A stretch of 34,183 bases of DNA from Candidatus Levilactobacillus faecigallinarum (lineage in GTDB: Bacteria; Bacillota; Bacilli; Lactobacillales; Lactobacillaceae). The notes beneath the pieces are model-generated. The model was not told the DNA's origin, did not search any database, and was given only the letters and a program-made list of their open reading frames with translations. Location: assembly GCA_019113985.1 (NCBI GenBank), contig DXGJ01000045.1, positions 1-34,183 on the forward strand, written 5' to 3'. A program made the translations under genes and the position numbers. The number at the start of each line of letters is the position of its first letter. Within the stretch, counting starts at the first letter, position 1. Shown in pieces: positions 7,908-16,108 of this stretch.

Positions 7908-8841
7908 CGAAAACGATCCGTCCACGCTCACGACCAGCGGACGGCTACTGAACTATAACGAAGCCATTAAGTCCGGTTTGGAGATTGGTCTGACCTTTAC
8001 CAAGCTGATGGATCAGCTGATCAAGACTACGGATGCCGACGAACTGGTCGACGCCGCGACTCAGCTAGCAGACTTTCATTTAGACTCCGACTACGTGACG
8101 TTCCCCCACCAGTACAGTAACGCGGACTATTACCTGTTATTCATGTCGCGGATGCTGGAACTGCACGACCAGGGAAACCAGGTCATGTTGCAGTCGCGGG
8201 ATGCCCACGAGGAGTTGGTCCAGCAGTTGACGCCGCTGGGTGACCGGGGCGCCTTCAACTTCCGGGTTGAGACTTCGGAGAATGGCGGCGTGTTCTATCG
8301 CGAGCGTGTGACCGGCCAATCCTTGTTCTACTTGAACCTGGAACGGAAGATGTTCCGCTTCAACAGTCACGCCTTAACGCAGTTGTTCGTCATTGACCTG
8401 CACGACACGGTTCCGGCCGAGACGGTCAAGACCTCCGTTCAGATTTTGGTGGACTTTGCGCGGTACTTAAAAGAAGATTACGGGTATTCCGTGGACTTCA
8501 ACATCTTGGACGCAGCCAACCGCCAGAACTACGCGGTTCACTCCGCCAACTTACCCGCAGGCGTGGTTGACCAACTCTTCGTGACGGCCGCCAAAAACGA
8601 CTACATGTTGACCAACGGGGTGAACGGTAACGGTGCCCGGATTGCGTTGGACAAGGGAGTCGTGGTCGATATCTTTAATAACCAATTAGAGGGTCAGCCG
8701 GAATGGGTACTGACCGTCCACGACGAAAATCAGAAGGTCTCTTGGTTCGACGTCCTGCTACAATACCCGTTTATGCGGGATTGGTACTTAGAAAACTTAA
8801 CGGATTTGGAGATCAAGTCCGATCCATTGATTTTTGGTTAG
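7900..8841 (+). CDS. Unrecognised cytoplasmic protein
   Basis: 313 residues, acidic, without signal peptide or membrane segments. No family is recognised and no nuclease, ATPase or helix-turn-helix motif is visible. The first half is helical (residues about 15-110). The middle has alternating hydrophobic strands (about 120-165, FYRERVTGQSLFYLNLERK), and the C-terminal half resembles an alpha/beta domain ending in WFDVLLQYPFMRDWYLENL. The ATG at 7900 overlaps the upstream stop, and GGGCGAGG lies upstream within the preceding gene, consistent with translational coupling. The dUTPase gene begins 12 bases after its stop. It may act as a partner of the upstream coiled-coil protein; that is inference from the tight overlap. 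Confidence 0.8.
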   Translation: MINENDPSTLTTSGRLLNYNEAIKSGLEIGLTFTKLMDQLIKTTDADELVDAATQLADFHLDSDYVTFPHQYSNADYYLLFMSRMLELHDQGNQVMLQSRDAHEELVQQLTPLGDRGAFNFRVETSENGGVFYRERVTGQSLFYLNLERKMFRFNSHALTQLFVIDLHDTVPAETVKTSVQILVDFARYLKEDYGYSVDFNILDAANRQNYAVHSANLPAGVVDQLFVTAAKNDYMLTNGVNGNGARIALDKGVVVDIFNNQLEGQPEWVLTVHDENQKVSWFDVLLQYPFMRDWYLENLTDLEIKSDPLIFG

Positions 8842-8853
8842 GGAGGAATCTGT

Positions 8854-9396
8854 GTGTTAGAACTGGCAAAATTGGTCCAGCAGTCGATTGCGTTGGATAC
8901 CCAGATCACCAACGACCGGGATATCGAGATGACCCGCGAACATCAAATCGAAAACGCCTACGTGGCGTTGGACGTGGAGCTCGCCGAGGTCGCCAACACG
9001 TCGGAGTGGTTCAAGGTCTGGAAGACCCACCGGGGCAAGGCCGATGCAGGGCAAACGCCGCGTGAAACGCTTCTGACTGAGTACACCGACGCGATGGACT
9101 TTTTCTTCCTAGTTGCGGCTAAGAAGACCTGGACCCAGCTGATTATGCTGACCGAAGAGGACCTGACCACGCTCGAACAGAGCCGACCTGCCAAGGACCC
9201 CGATCAGCAGTACTTGATTTTAAAACGCATGGTCTTCAACAGTCACTTTTCTCATCGTCAGGAAGATTTCCGGCACGCATGGCGGTTATTCCTGAAGTGG
9301 GGCTTCGTCGACTTTGGATTCAGCCAAGACGAGATTCAGGCGGCCTATGAGGCCAAACGTCAAGTGAACCTGGATCGTCAGGCTAACAATTATTAA
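8854..9396 (+). CDS. Dimeric all-alpha dUTPase (dUTPase_2/MazG-like)
   Basis: 180 residues. Expected to hydrolyse dUTP (and probably dUDP) to dUMP, keeping uracil out of DNA and feeding thymidylate synthesis. The all-alpha NTP-pyrophosphatase signature is present: ALDVELAEVANTSEWFKVWK (38-57), with metal ligands Glu42 and Glu45 in ExxE, then ExxD (Glu76, Asp79) in EYTDAMDFFF. The third part carries a segment rich in His, Arg and Trp (HRQEDFRHAWRLFLKWGF). This is unrelated to the beta-sheet trimeric Dut family. The GTG at 8854 is chosen because GGGAGG lies 7-12 bases upstream; GTG at 8852 is out of frame. It is the last gene of the cluster and is followed by a terminator. Confidence 0.8.
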   Translation: MLELAKLVQQSIALDTQITNDRDIEMTREHQIENAYVALDVELAEVANTSEWFKVWKTHRGKADAGQTPRETLLTEYTDAMDFFFLVAAKKTWTQLIMLTEEDLTTLEQSRPAKDPDQQYLILKRMVFNSHFSHRQEDFRHAWRLFLKWGFVDFGFSQDEIQAAYEAKRQVNLDRQANNY

Positions 9397-9409
9397 GCGC
9401 GTTCTAAAG

Positions 9410-9440
9410 GCGTAGTCGATTTCGGTCGGCTACGTTTTTT
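9410..9440 (+). terminator. Terminator of the dUTPase cluster
   Basis: GCGTAG pairs with CTACGT-side bases and CGA with TCG around a short loop, followed by TTTTTT, 14 bases after the dUTPase stop. Confidence 0.82.
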
Positions 9441-9461
9441 GACGTCTTGGGGCAAATCACT

Positions 9462-9489
9462 TTGCGTTAGTCGCTAAATGCGGTATCAT
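9462..9489 (+). promoter_or_regulatory. Possible upstream promoter of rplU
   Basis: TTGCGT, a 16-base spacer and TATCAT. It lies about 100 bases upstream of a much better promoter, so it may be a secondary start. No open frame lies between them. Confidence 0.35.
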
Positions 9490-9565
9490 CACAAGGTATG
9501 CGGTGGTTCTTACCAGGGATGAAGCGGTGCGCCTAAGCGATTTTAGGGTTGTCAACGAAAACTCC

Positions 9566-9594
9566 TTGACAGGGGCCGAGACTTCCGGTACAAT
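9566..9594 (+). promoter_or_regulatory. Main rplU-prp-rpmA promoter
   Basis: Consensus TTGACA, a 17-base spacer and TACAAT. It is the strongest sigma-A-type promoter seen in the window, fitting a ribosomal protein operon, and leaves a leader of about 110 bases. Confidence 0.88.
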
Positions 9595-9600
9595 TTTCAT

Positions 9601-9686
9601 GTTGTATTTGTGGACTTCCACAGCTGCAACCGCTCGGAACAAGCCTTAAGTACCTACGGGTCACTTGTTTTCGGCGAGTCTAAGTC
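9601..9686 (+). ncRNA. Ribosomal protein L21 leader
   Basis: The transcript ahead of rplU folds into two stems. The first pairs GTTGTA with TGCAAC and TGTGG with CCACA (9601-9630). The second pairs CGGAACAAG (near 9634) with CTTGTTTTCG (near 9664-9673), extended by CTC/GAG. Position, size and two-stem layout fit the Firmicute L21 leader motif, through which excess L21 is thought to repress its own operon. Identity is by position and fold, not by alignment. Confidence 0.65.
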
Positions 9687-9711
9687 TAATATCATAAGGA
9701 GGTGCACATCG

Positions 9712-10020
9712 ATGTACGCAATTATCGTAACTGGTGGTAAGCAGTACAAGGTCGAAGCAGGCCAAGCTGTTTACGTCGAAAAGTTAAACGTTGAAGCTGG
9801 CGAAAAGGTCACTTTTGACCAAGTTGTTCTTGTCAGCGGCGACACGCCCAAGATTGGTACGCCAACTGTAGAAGGCGCAACTGTTACCGGGACTGTTGAA
9901 AAGAACGGTCTGGAAAAGAAGGTTGTGACTTACAAGTACAAGGCCAAGAAGGGTTCTCACACCAAGAAGGGTCACCGTCAACCATATACCAAGGTTGTCA
10001 TTGACGCTATCAACGCGTAA
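9712..10020 (+). CDS. rplU: 50S ribosomal protein L21
   Basis: 102 residues beginning [18 protein letters not shown], the standard L21 N-terminus. L21 binds 23S rRNA in the large subunit. The C-terminal basic segment ([20 protein letters not shown]) is the rRNA-binding end. The open frame extends upstream to 9610, but that part is leader RNA; the start at 9712 is preferred because AAGGAGGTG precedes it by the right distance and because of family length. prp and rpmA follow with short gaps, giving the conserved Firmicute L21-Prp-L27 order. Confidence 0.97.
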   Translation: MYAIIVTGGKQYKVEAGQAVYVEKLNVEAGEKVTFDQVVLVSGDTPKIGTPTVEGATVTGTVEKNGLEKKVVTYKYKAKKGSHTKKGHRQPYTKVVIDAINA

Positions 10021-10041
10021 AGATTAAAGGAGCGAACCCGG

Positions 10042-10380
10042 ATGATTCATGCGACGATCCATCACGGATCTAATCGAATCGATTCATTTCAAATCACTGG
10101 CCACGCCGATTCCGGCGAATATGGTCAGGACATCGTGTGTGCTGCGGTTTCGGTGCTTGCGATTACGACGGTCAACGGGCTACAACGAGTCGCTAAGATT
10201 CCGGTAGACGTTGAGAATCGTGATCAGGCAGGGGGCTTTCTGGAAGTTCACCTACCACCAAAGCTGGAAGCAACGACCGAACTTAAGGGACAGACGATCC
10301 TCCAGAGTTTTGCGGATGGATTACGGGATGTCGCGACTAATTATTCAGACTTCGTCACTTATGACGAAGTCACCCAATAA
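10042..10380 (+). CDS. prp: Ribosomal-processing cysteine protease Prp
   Basis: 112 residues, YsxB/Prp family. In Firmicutes Prp removes the N-terminal extension of ribosomal protein L27, a cleavage shown to be essential in Staphylococcus aureus. The catalytic pair is visible: His21 in GHADSGEYGQDIVCAAVS and Cys33 in the same stretch, at the family's 11-12 residue spacing. AAAGGAG precedes the ATG. It lies between rplU and rpmA, and the L27 encoded next to it carries the matching cleavable extension. Confidence 0.93.
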   Translation: MIHATIHHGSNRIDSFQITGHADSGEYGQDIVCAAVSVLAITTVNGLQRVAKIPVDVENRDQAGGFLEVHLPPKLEATTELKGQTILQSFADGLRDVATNYSDFVTYDEVTQ

Positions 10381-10400
10381 TCTACCGGAGGTGAAACAAT

Positions 10401-10700
10401 ATGCTGATGAACATGAACTTACAATTCTTCTCTCACCATAAAGGGGGTGGGTCCACTGCCAACGGTCGGGACTCAGCTGGTCGTCGTCTTGGGACGAAGG
10501 CTGCTGACGGTTCGACTGTAACCGGTGGCTCAATCCTTTACCGTCAACGTGGTACGCACATCTACCCAGGTGTTAACGTTGGCCGCGGCGGTGACGATAC
10601 GTTATTTGCTAAGGTTGCTGGTGTTGTTAAATTCGAACGTTTAGGTCGCGACAAGCGCCAAGTGTCCGTTTACCCAGTTGCCGAAGAAGCAGCTAAATAA
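10401..10700 (+). CDS. rpmA: 50S ribosomal protein L27 with cleavable N-terminus
   Basis: 99 residues. L27 lies near the peptidyl-transferase centre. It begins [19 protein letters not shown]. The NLQFF-S segment is the Prp recognition site, and cleavage after the second Phe would expose the Ser-His-His-Lys N-terminus that reaches toward the tRNA ends. The body ([36 protein letters not shown]) is typical L27. GGAGGTG precedes the ATG. A strong terminator follows. Confidence 0.97.
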   Translation: MLMNMNLQFFSHHKGGGSTANGRDSAGRRLGTKAADGSTVTGGSILYRQRGTHIYPGVNVGRGGDDTLFAKVAGVVKFERLGRDKRQVSVYPVAEEAAK

Positions 10701-10724
10701 TCACGGGGTTTTCCTCGTACGACT

Positions 10725-10768
10725 GAAGAGCTTGAGGCGAGACCAATTCGCTTTGAGCTCTTCTTTTG
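10725..10768 (+). terminator. rplU-prp-rpmA terminator
   Basis: A 16-base-pair stem with three G-U pairs: GAAGAGCT...GCGA pairs with TCGC...AGCTCTTC, followed by TTTT. It lies only 25 bases ahead of the next start codon. Confidence 0.88.
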
Positions 10769-10792
10769 CTCAATACCTGGGAGGGATGTTGG

Positions 10793-11857
10793 ATGGCAAG
10801 TCGAGTGGAACGTTTGCGGGCAGAGTTTGCCCCGTTAAGTATTGATAGTTTTTTGGTTCAAGCACCTAGTAACCAAGCATATCTCACCGGAACCAGTGTG
10901 GAACCGGGCGATGGCTATGTGTTGGTGACCGCCAAGCGGTTGGTCTTCATCACGGATGCCCGTTACGAAACGGAACTCAAACACACGATTCCAACTATTG
11001 ACCGCGTGATTACCCGGAACTACTTACAAGCCGTTAACGACGTGTTGGTGGCGGACGGGGCGACGGTCATGGGATTGGAAGATACGGTGCCGTTGGTTAC
11101 GTTTAATTGGCTGGATGAGCACTTAGACGCCGATCCCGTCCCGTTGACCAACGTGGTCGATGACTTACGTCAGGTGAAGGATGCCGATGAACTTGCGGCC
11201 ATCCAACACGCTACGCAGTTGACCAGCGAAGGCGTCCAGGCCCTGTTTGGTGTTCTACGCCCCGGTATGACCGAACGGGCCGCCGCCCTATGGTTAACAC
11301 GCTGGATGCAAGACCACGGTGCGACCGGTGAGAGTTTTCCCACCATCGTCGCCAGTGGCCCCCGCTCGGCTTGGCCCCATGGGCAGGCCAGCGACAAGGC
11401 CTTAGCCGCTAACGAACTGGTCACAATCGATTGTGGCTTCTACGTGGATGGGTACACGTCCGATCTGACCCGGACGGTGGCGTTGGGCGATCCTGGTGAC
11501 TTCCTCAAGCAGGCTTACCAGGCCGTTCAGACCGCTCAGGAAAAGATTATGGCGGCGGTTCAACCCGGTGTGACGGGCGGTGACTTGGACCGAATAGGAC
11601 GGGATTACCTGACCCAGCAGGGTTACGGTGAGGCCTTCATCCACGGGACTGGGCATGGGATTGGCCTGGACATCCACGAGGGTCCCAACATTGGGCGGGG
11701 GTGGCCCGACGTCCTAACGCCCAACCAGGTGGTAACGGTTGAGCCTGGCGTTTACTTCCCTGAACGGGGCGGTATTCGAATCGAAGACGATTTGCAGGTT
11801 ACCACGACGGGGCATACCGTTCTCACCACGGTTCCCCGAAATTTAATTATCTTGTAA
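10793..11857 (+). CDS. pepP: Xaa-Pro aminopeptidase (M24B)
   Basis: 354 residues. Releases N-terminal residues that precede proline, needed to finish breakdown of proline-rich peptides. The N-terminal domain (1-125) is creatinase-like, and the C-terminal pita-bread fold carries the five metal ligands: two Asp in [17 protein letters not shown] (from about 212), His in [14 protein letters not shown] (about 285), Glu in VEPGVY (about 316) and Glu in GGIRIEDD (about 329). The frame is open from a TTG at 10766, but ATG 10793 is preferred: GGGAGGG lies 7-13 bases upstream, and the longer form would start inside the preceding terminator. PepQ-type prolidases have a similar fold, so the dipeptidase alternative cannot be fully excluded. 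Confidence 0.88.
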   Translation: MASRVERLRAEFAPLSIDSFLVQAPSNQAYLTGTSVEPGDGYVLVTAKRLVFITDARYETELKHTIPTIDRVITRNYLQAVNDVLVADGATVMGLEDTVPLVTFNWLDEHLDADPVPLTNVVDDLRQVKDADELAAIQHATQLTSEGVQALFGVLRPGMTERAAALWLTRWMQDHGATGESFPTIVASGPRSAWPHGQASDKALAANELVTIDCGFYVDGYTSDLTRTVALGDPGDFLKQAYQAVQTAQEKIMAAVQPGVTGGDLDRIGRDYLTQQGYGEAFIHGTGHGIGLDIHEGPNIGRGWPDVLTPNQVVTVEPGVYFPERGGIRIEDDLQVTTTGHTVLTTVPRNLIIL

Positions 11858-11871
11858 GCTCACCCCTTGTC

Positions 11872-11901
11872 TTGCTTTTTAGGGGGTAGAATTGATATTA
11901 T
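11872..11901 (+). promoter_or_regulatory. Promoter of efp
   Basis: TTGCTT, an 18-base spacer and TATTAT, about 30 bases ahead of the efp start. No terminator separates pepP from efp, so read-through is also likely. Confidence 0.5.
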
Positions 11902-11931
11902 AAAGAAGACATCTTTTAGGAGGCTGACATT

Positions 11932-12492
11932 ATGGCAATTTCTACTGCTAATTTTAAAAATGGTTTAACTATCGAAGTGGATCACGCAATCTGGCGGATT
12001 TTGGAGTTCCAACACGTTAAACCAGGTAAGGGTGGCGCGTTCGTCCGGACGAAGCTGAAGAACTTACGGACCGGTGCCGTTCAAGAAAAGACTTTCCGTG
12101 CCGGCGCTAAGATGGAACAAGCTGACATCCAAACGCGTTCCATGCAATACCTGTACGAAGACGGTGACCAACGCGTCTTCATGGACACGGATAACTACGA
12201 ACAAATCTCCGTTCCAGACGATTCCATCAAGGAACAACTGCAGTTCTTACAAGAGAACATGAACGTTGACTTGGTTCAATACAACTCCGAAGTCTTAGGA
12301 ATTGAAGTTCCGAATACGGTTGTTTTGGAAGTTGCTTCAACGGAACCAAGTATCAAGGGGAACACGGCTTCTGGTGGCTCCAAGCCAGCAACCATGACCA
12401 CTGGTTTGGTCATCCAAGTACCGTTCTTCGTTAACGAAGGCGACAAGTTATCCATCAACACCCAGGATTCGACTTACATTTCTCGGGCCTAG
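11932..12492 (+). CDS. efp: Translation elongation factor P
   Basis: 186 residues in three beta-barrel domains. EF-P binds between the P and E sites and rescues ribosomes stalled at consecutive prolines. The domain I loop reads [12 protein letters not shown]; Lys33 corresponds to Lys32 of Bacillus subtilis, which carries a 5-aminopentanol modification there. The C-terminal domain with the usual signature region (about 150-180, [20 protein letters not shown]) is complete. TAGGAGG lies 8-14 bases upstream of the ATG. In Bacillus the acc genes follow; here asp23/yqhY and nusB follow directly. Confidence 0.96.
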   Translation: MAISTANFKNGLTIEVDHAIWRILEFQHVKPGKGGAFVRTKLKNLRTGAVQEKTFRAGAKMEQADIQTRSMQYLYEDGDQRVFMDTDNYEQISVPDDSIKEQLQFLQENMNVDLVQYNSEVLGIEVPNTVVLEVASTEPSIKGNTASGGSKPATMTTGLVIQVPFFVNEGDKLSINTQDSTYISRA

Positions 12493-12546
12493 GGTCGTTT
12501 TTCACTGACATTACCCGAAGTTCAACTCGTAAGGGAGGGTCTACGA

Positions 12547-12987
12547 ATGGCAGAAGATACGAATATTATTTTAGAATCAAAGGAACCCGCACTGGGGAAG
12601 ATTGAGGTGGCACCACAAGTCCTCGAGATTATCGTGGGCATTGCGGCTAGCCAAACCGATGGTGTTGCACGGATGCGTGGTTCTCTGGCCAACAGCGTGA
12701 ACGAACTCTTCGGTCGTAAGGAACACGGGAAGGGCGTTAAGCTCATGTTCGACGGTGATGAACTCGCCGTTGACGTTTACGTGTACCTGAACTACGGCGT
12801 TGCGGTTCCCAAGGTTGCTTTGGCCATTCAGGACAGCGTCAAGCAACAACTGTTGTTCATGACAGACCTCGACTTACGTGAAGTCAACGTTCACGTGGAA
12901 GGCGTCATTCCCGAAAAGACGGCGCAGCAGGTTGACCCAGATAACCTGTTCAACCAGCCAGATGAAGGAGACAGTGAACAATCGTGA
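12547..12987 (+). CDS. Asp23/Gls24 envelope-stress family protein (YqhY-like)
   Basis: 146 residues. The Asp23/YloU core is visible: IEVAPQVLEIIVGIAASQTDGVARMRG at about 20-45, then LFGRKEHGKGVKLMFDG and VDVYVYLNYGVAVPKVALAIQDSVKQ. Its place directly before nusB matches Bacillus yqhY, linked there to control of acetyl-CoA carboxylase and lipid balance. It has no membrane segment. The ATG is preceded by AAGGGAGGG. Its stop overlaps the nusB start by four bases (GTGA), indicating coupled translation. The acidic C-terminal tail (about 120-146) is variable in the family. Confidence 0.88.
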   Translation: MAEDTNIILESKEPALGKIEVAPQVLEIIVGIAASQTDGVARMRGSLANSVNELFGRKEHGKGVKLMFDGDELAVDVYVYLNYGVAVPKVALAIQDSVKQQLLFMTDLDLREVNVHVEGVIPEKTAQQVDPDNLFNQPDEGDSEQS

Positions 12988-13418
12988 CACTTACACGACA
13001 TCAAATTCGGGAGCGGGCATTTCAAATGCTGTTCGCCCTTAACGCCAACGCTGACGCCGATCAAGATGCGTTGTACCAACGGGTCTTAACCGATGACCCC
13101 GACCAGATCGTTCCGGTACCTGAGTACCTGACGACGCTGGTCACGGGTGTGTTGGCCCACCAGAGTGAACTGGACGTTCAGATCAGTAAGTATCTGAGTG
13201 CCGGTTGGCAGTTGCAACGAATCGCCAAGACCGACTTGATCATCTTGCGCGTTGCCTTTTTTGAAATTGAACATGTGCCGGACGTTCCTAACCGGGTCGC
13301 CGTGAATGAAGCCTTGGAATTGGCCAAGAACTTCAGCGACGACCGGTCACGTCGGTTCATCAACGGGGTTTTGGCCCATACGTTGGATGACGATGACGCG
13401 GCGGACACCCAAGCATAA
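12984..13418 (+). CDS. nusB: Transcription antitermination factor NusB
   Basis: 144 residues, all-helical. NusB with NusE (S10) binds boxA in rRNA leaders and supports antitermination. It starts with TLTRHQIRERAFQMLFALNA, and contains LPD-type helices with LQRIAKTDLIILRVAFFEIE and the end motif VNEALELAKNFSDDRSRRFINGVL (in two parts, about 107-132), all NusB hallmarks. The GTG start overlaps the upstream TGA; GGAG within the upstream gene's end serves as ribosome site. A terminator follows six bases downstream. Confidence 0.93.
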   Translation: MTLTRHQIRERAFQMLFALNANADADQDALYQRVLTDDPDQIVPVPEYLTTLVTGVLAHQSELDVQISKYLSAGWQLQRIAKTDLIILRVAFFEIEHVPDVPNRVAVNEALELAKNFSDDRSRRFINGVLAHTLDDDDAADTQA

Positions 13419-13423
13419 TAACG

Positions 13424-13462
13424 AAACGCTATTCTTGAGAGTACTCGGAATGGCGTTTTTTT
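13424..13462 (+). terminator. Terminator after nusB
   Basis: AAACGC pairs with GCGTTT, ATTC with GAAT and GAG with CTC, with single mismatches between segments, then a run of seven T. Confidence 0.85.
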
Positions 13463-13608
13463 GTACCACGAATTGTGGGCAGACGGCACGCCCTTTTGGG
13501 CATCGCTTGGTAAATTGTTCAAAATAAACAGGGACGACTTGCGGAACTTAAGAAGTGCTGTCGGTTTGTTTTTTGTCGGGGTCGTGCGTCCCGTTTTGGG
13601 GACAACTA

Positions 13609-13617
13609 TGCTAAAAT
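13609..13617 (+). promoter_or_regulatory. Extended -10 promoter of the folD operon
   Basis: TGCTAAAAT forms an extended -10 about 40 bases before folD. No good -35 lies at 16-18 bases. A small hairpin (GTCCC/GGGAC around 13589-13604) is just upstream. The stretch 13463-13608 otherwise holds no gene. Confidence 0.5.
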
Positions 13618-13657
13618 CGAAGTATAACTTTGAAAAATATACGGGGGGACTAACTTT

Positions 13658-14521
13658 ATGACGACCATCATTGATGGAAAACAATTGGCCAAGGATCAAA
13701 ACGACCAAACCAAGCAACGGGTCGCAGCGTTAGCAAGTCGGGGCATCGTTCCCGGACTAGCTGTGATCATCGTGGGGGAAGACCCAGCGAGTGCCATCTA
13801 TGTCCGCAACAAGCACCGCAAGGCCGAACAACTGGGTATCAACTCGATTGTTCGCCGGTTGCCCGCGACCATCAGTCAGGCTGACTTACTGGCCGTTGTC
13901 GCTGATTATAACCAAGACCCCACGATTCACGGCATTCTTGTGCAGTCCCCGCTCCCCGCTGGCCTGGACGAGCCGGCAGTCATCAATGCCATTGATCCAC
14001 GCAAGGATGTGGATGGGTTCCACCCGTTGAACGTGGGGCGGATGTATACCAACTTGCCAGGGAATTATCCAGTCTCCTGTACGCCGCGGGGCATCATGAC
14101 CATGCTAGAGAGTCTTCACACCCCCTTGCGTGGCAAGCACGCGGTGGTAGTTGGTCGCAGTAACATCGTGGGCCGGCCCATGGCGGCCTTGCTGTTGAAT
14201 GCAGACATGAGCGTGACCATTACCCACAAGTTCGGCTCGAACCTCCGAGCGTTGACCACCACGGCCGACGTGCTGGTGGTAGCGACTGGGGTAGCCCATT
14301 TAATCAAGGAAGTCGACGTCAAGCCCGGCGCCATCGTGATCGACGTGGGGATGGACCGTGATGAGAATGGTAAGCTGACCGGCGATGTTGACTTTGATGG
14401 TGTGAAGGATAAGGTTGCGGCTATCACGCCGGTTCCCGGTGGGGTTGGTCCCATGACCATCGCGACGTTAATGCGTCAGACGGTGGATCTCTGTGAGTGG
14501 AGTGAGCAACGTGCCAAGTAA
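13658..14521 (+). CDS. folD: Bifunctional methylenetetrahydrofolate dehydrogenase/cyclohydrolase
   Basis: 287 residues. Interconverts 5,10-methylene-THF, methenyl-THF and 10-formyl-THF, supplying one-carbon units for purines and for initiator formylation by Fmt (also in this window). Catalytic elements are AIYVRNKHRKAEQLGI (Tyr48 and Lys52, matching Tyr50/Lys54 of the Escherichia coli enzyme) and VQSPLPAGLD. Also present are PRKDVDGFHPLNVGR, the NADP-binding VVGRSNIVGRPMAALLL, and the C-terminal PVPGGVGPMTIATL. GGGGGG ahead of the ATG is an unusual G-run ribosome site. The last 11 bases overlap xseA. Confidence 0.95.
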   Translation: MTTIIDGKQLAKDQNDQTKQRVAALASRGIVPGLAVIIVGEDPASAIYVRNKHRKAEQLGINSIVRRLPATISQADLLAVVADYNQDPTIHGILVQSPLPAGLDEPAVINAIDPRKDVDGFHPLNVGRMYTNLPGNYPVSCTPRGIMTMLESLHTPLRGKHAVVVGRSNIVGRPMAALLLNADMSVTITHKFGSNLRALTTTADVLVVATGVAHLIKEVDVKPGAIVIDVGMDRDENGKLTGDVDFDGVKDKVAAITPVPGGVGPMTIATLMRQTVDLCEWSEQRAK

Positions 14522-15863
14522 TGATTATCTGACGGTCACAGCGCTGACCCAGTATATTAAACGAAAATTCGACGTGGACCCGTACCTGGGAAAAGTCTAC
14601 CTGACTGGTGAGATCTCCAATTTCCGGTTGCGGCCTCACGCCCACCAATACTTTAGTCTCAAGGATGACCACGCGAAAATTAGTGCCATCATGTTCCGGG
14701 GCGCCTTTGAGAAGTTGAAATTTCAACCGGAGACTGGGATGAAAGTCCTGGTGACTGGGCGAATCTCCCTGTACGAACCTAGTGGAAGTTATCAAATCTA
14801 CGTGGAACGGATGGAGCCGGACGGCGTGGGTGCCCTGTATCAGGCCTATGAGCAGTTGAAGAATAAGCTGGCCCAAGAAGGACTCTTTTCGGCGCCCAAG
14901 CGGCCATTACCACGCTTCCCGAAGCGCATCGCCGTGGTCACCAGTCCTAGTGGTGCCGTGATTCGCGATATTATCACGACGGCGCGGCGGCGTTACCCGA
15001 TTGCTCAAATCGTCTTGTATCCGGCCGTGGTTCAAGGGGATGCGGCCGCGCCCGACATCGTTCGCCAGATTCAACGGGCAAACGCGAACGGCAGTTTTGA
15101 TACCCTGATCATTGGTCGGGGTGGTGGCTCGATTGAAGACCTCTGGCCGTTCAACGAAGAGACGGTCGCCCGGGCCATCGCGGCCAGTCAGCTCCCCGTG
15201 ATCTCCTCGGTGGGCCATGAAACGGACACGACCATTGCCGATTTGGTTGCCGACGTGCGGGCGGCAACGCCCACGGCCGCAGCTGAGCTGGCAGTGCCCG
15301 TGCTAAATGATGAGTTGCTGAAAATTCAGCAGCAACGAACCCGCTTATTTAACGCGATGGGCAACCGCATCAAGTACCAACAGGAGCGGTTGAACCGGTC
15401 GCTGGGCGCCTACGTGTTCCAGCAACCACAACGGCTGTACGAAACTTACGTTCAACGTCTCGACCGGGCCCAGCAGGGACTTCAGCAACGGATACAGACG
15501 CAGCTGCAAGGCTGGCAACAACGGGTGCAGCTTGACCAACAACGGCTACTGGGACAATCTCCGGTGCCACGCGTGCAACAGGCCCAGCAAGCGGTCGATC
15601 AGACGCAACAGCGGTTAAGAACCGAGATGCGGCGTTATTTGACTGCTCAGGAGGATCACGTGAGCCAACTTGCGAGCGGGCTGGATTATCTGAGTCCCTT
15701 AAAGATCATGAGTCGGGGTTACAGTTACGTGACCCAGGAAAACCACATCGTTCGACGGACGGCCGACTTGAAGGTCGCCCCCGCGACGTTGCACCTGAGC
15801 GACGGGACGGCCGCCGCACAAATCACAAAAATCACACCAGCAACGGAGGAACAGGACAAATGA
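14511..15863 (+). CDS. xseA: Exonuclease VII large subunit
   Basis: 450 residues from the chosen start. With XseB it forms exonuclease VII, which degrades single-stranded DNA from both ends. The OB-fold lies at about 5-105 ([40 protein letters not shown]). The catalytic domain has [13 protein letters not shown], the [16 protein letters not shown] motif near 202, and [18 protein letters not shown] long Gln-rich coiled-coil region (about 265-395) binds the small subunits. Three in-frame GTG codons occur (14493, 14502, 14511); the last is preferred because GGAGTGAG lies eight bases before it and family members start close to DYLTV. It overlaps folD by 11 bases. Confidence 0.93.
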   Translation: MPSNDYLTVTALTQYIKRKFDVDPYLGKVYLTGEISNFRLRPHAHQYFSLKDDHAKISAIMFRGAFEKLKFQPETGMKVLVTGRISLYEPSGSYQIYVERMEPDGVGALYQAYEQLKNKLAQEGLFSAPKRPLPRFPKRIAVVTSPSGAVIRDIITTARRRYPIAQIVLYPAVVQGDAAAPDIVRQIQRANANGSFDTLIIGRGGGSIEDLWPFNEETVARAIAASQLPVISSVGHETDTTIADLVADVRAATPTAAAELAVPVLNDELLKIQQQRTRLFNAMGNRIKYQQERLNRSLGAYVFQQPQRLYETYVQRLDRAQQGLQQRIQTQLQGWQQRVQLDQQRLLGQSPVPRVQQAQQAVDQTQQRLRTEMRRYLTAQEDHVSQLASGLDYLSPLKIMSRGYSYVTQENHIVRRTADLKVAPATLHLSDGTAAAQITKITPATEEQDK

Positions 15864-16108
15864 GTGAAGAACAAAAACCAACCTTTGAAGAAAATTTGAA
15901 TACCCTAGAAAACATCGTTGCCCAACTCGAAAAGGGTGACGTGCCGTTGGAACAGGCCCTCGACCAGTTCCAAAAGGGGGTCGCCCTGAGCAAGGACCTC
16001 CAAACGACGCTCCAGAACGCCGAGAAGACGTTGACGACCATGATGAACGACAACGACCAAGAAGTTGCGTTTGAGACGCCACAAGGGGGCAACGGGGATG
16101 CCAAGTAA
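15860..16108 (+). CDS. xseB: Exonuclease VII small subunit
   Basis: 82 residues, the normal size. Several copies wrap the XseA coiled coil and activate it. It has the typical pattern [34 protein letters not shown], and helical EKTLTTMM. Its ATG overlaps the xseA TGA in an ATGA junction, so translation is coupled, and GGAGGA lies just upstream. The C-terminal tail is glycine- and acid-rich and overlaps the ispA start. Confidence 0.95.
   Translation: MSEEQKPTFEENLNTLENIVAQLEKGDVPLEQALDQFQKGVALSKDLQTTLQNAEKTLTTMMNDNDQEVAFETPQGGNGDAK

Noticed and set aside
8854-9396. MazG-type house-cleaning enzyme instead of dUTPase
   Set aside because: Not ruled out, but length and the ELAEVANTSEWFKVWK and EYTDAMDFFF spacing fit the dUTPase_2 group better.
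9610-9711. N-terminal extension of L21
   Set aside because: The extra residues are translated leader RNA; L21 starts at 9712 with a strong ribosome site.
10766-10792. Longer pepP start (TTG)
   Set aside because: Lies within the rpmA terminator tail; ATG 10793 has a proper ribosome site.
13178-13717. 179-codon minus-strand open frame across nusB-folD
   Set aside because: It crosses the nusB terminator, the folD promoter and both genes' ends, and has no recognisable product.
14424-14876. 150-codon minus-strand frame opposite folD/xseA
   Set aside because: Covers a translationally coupled gene junction and carries no domain features.
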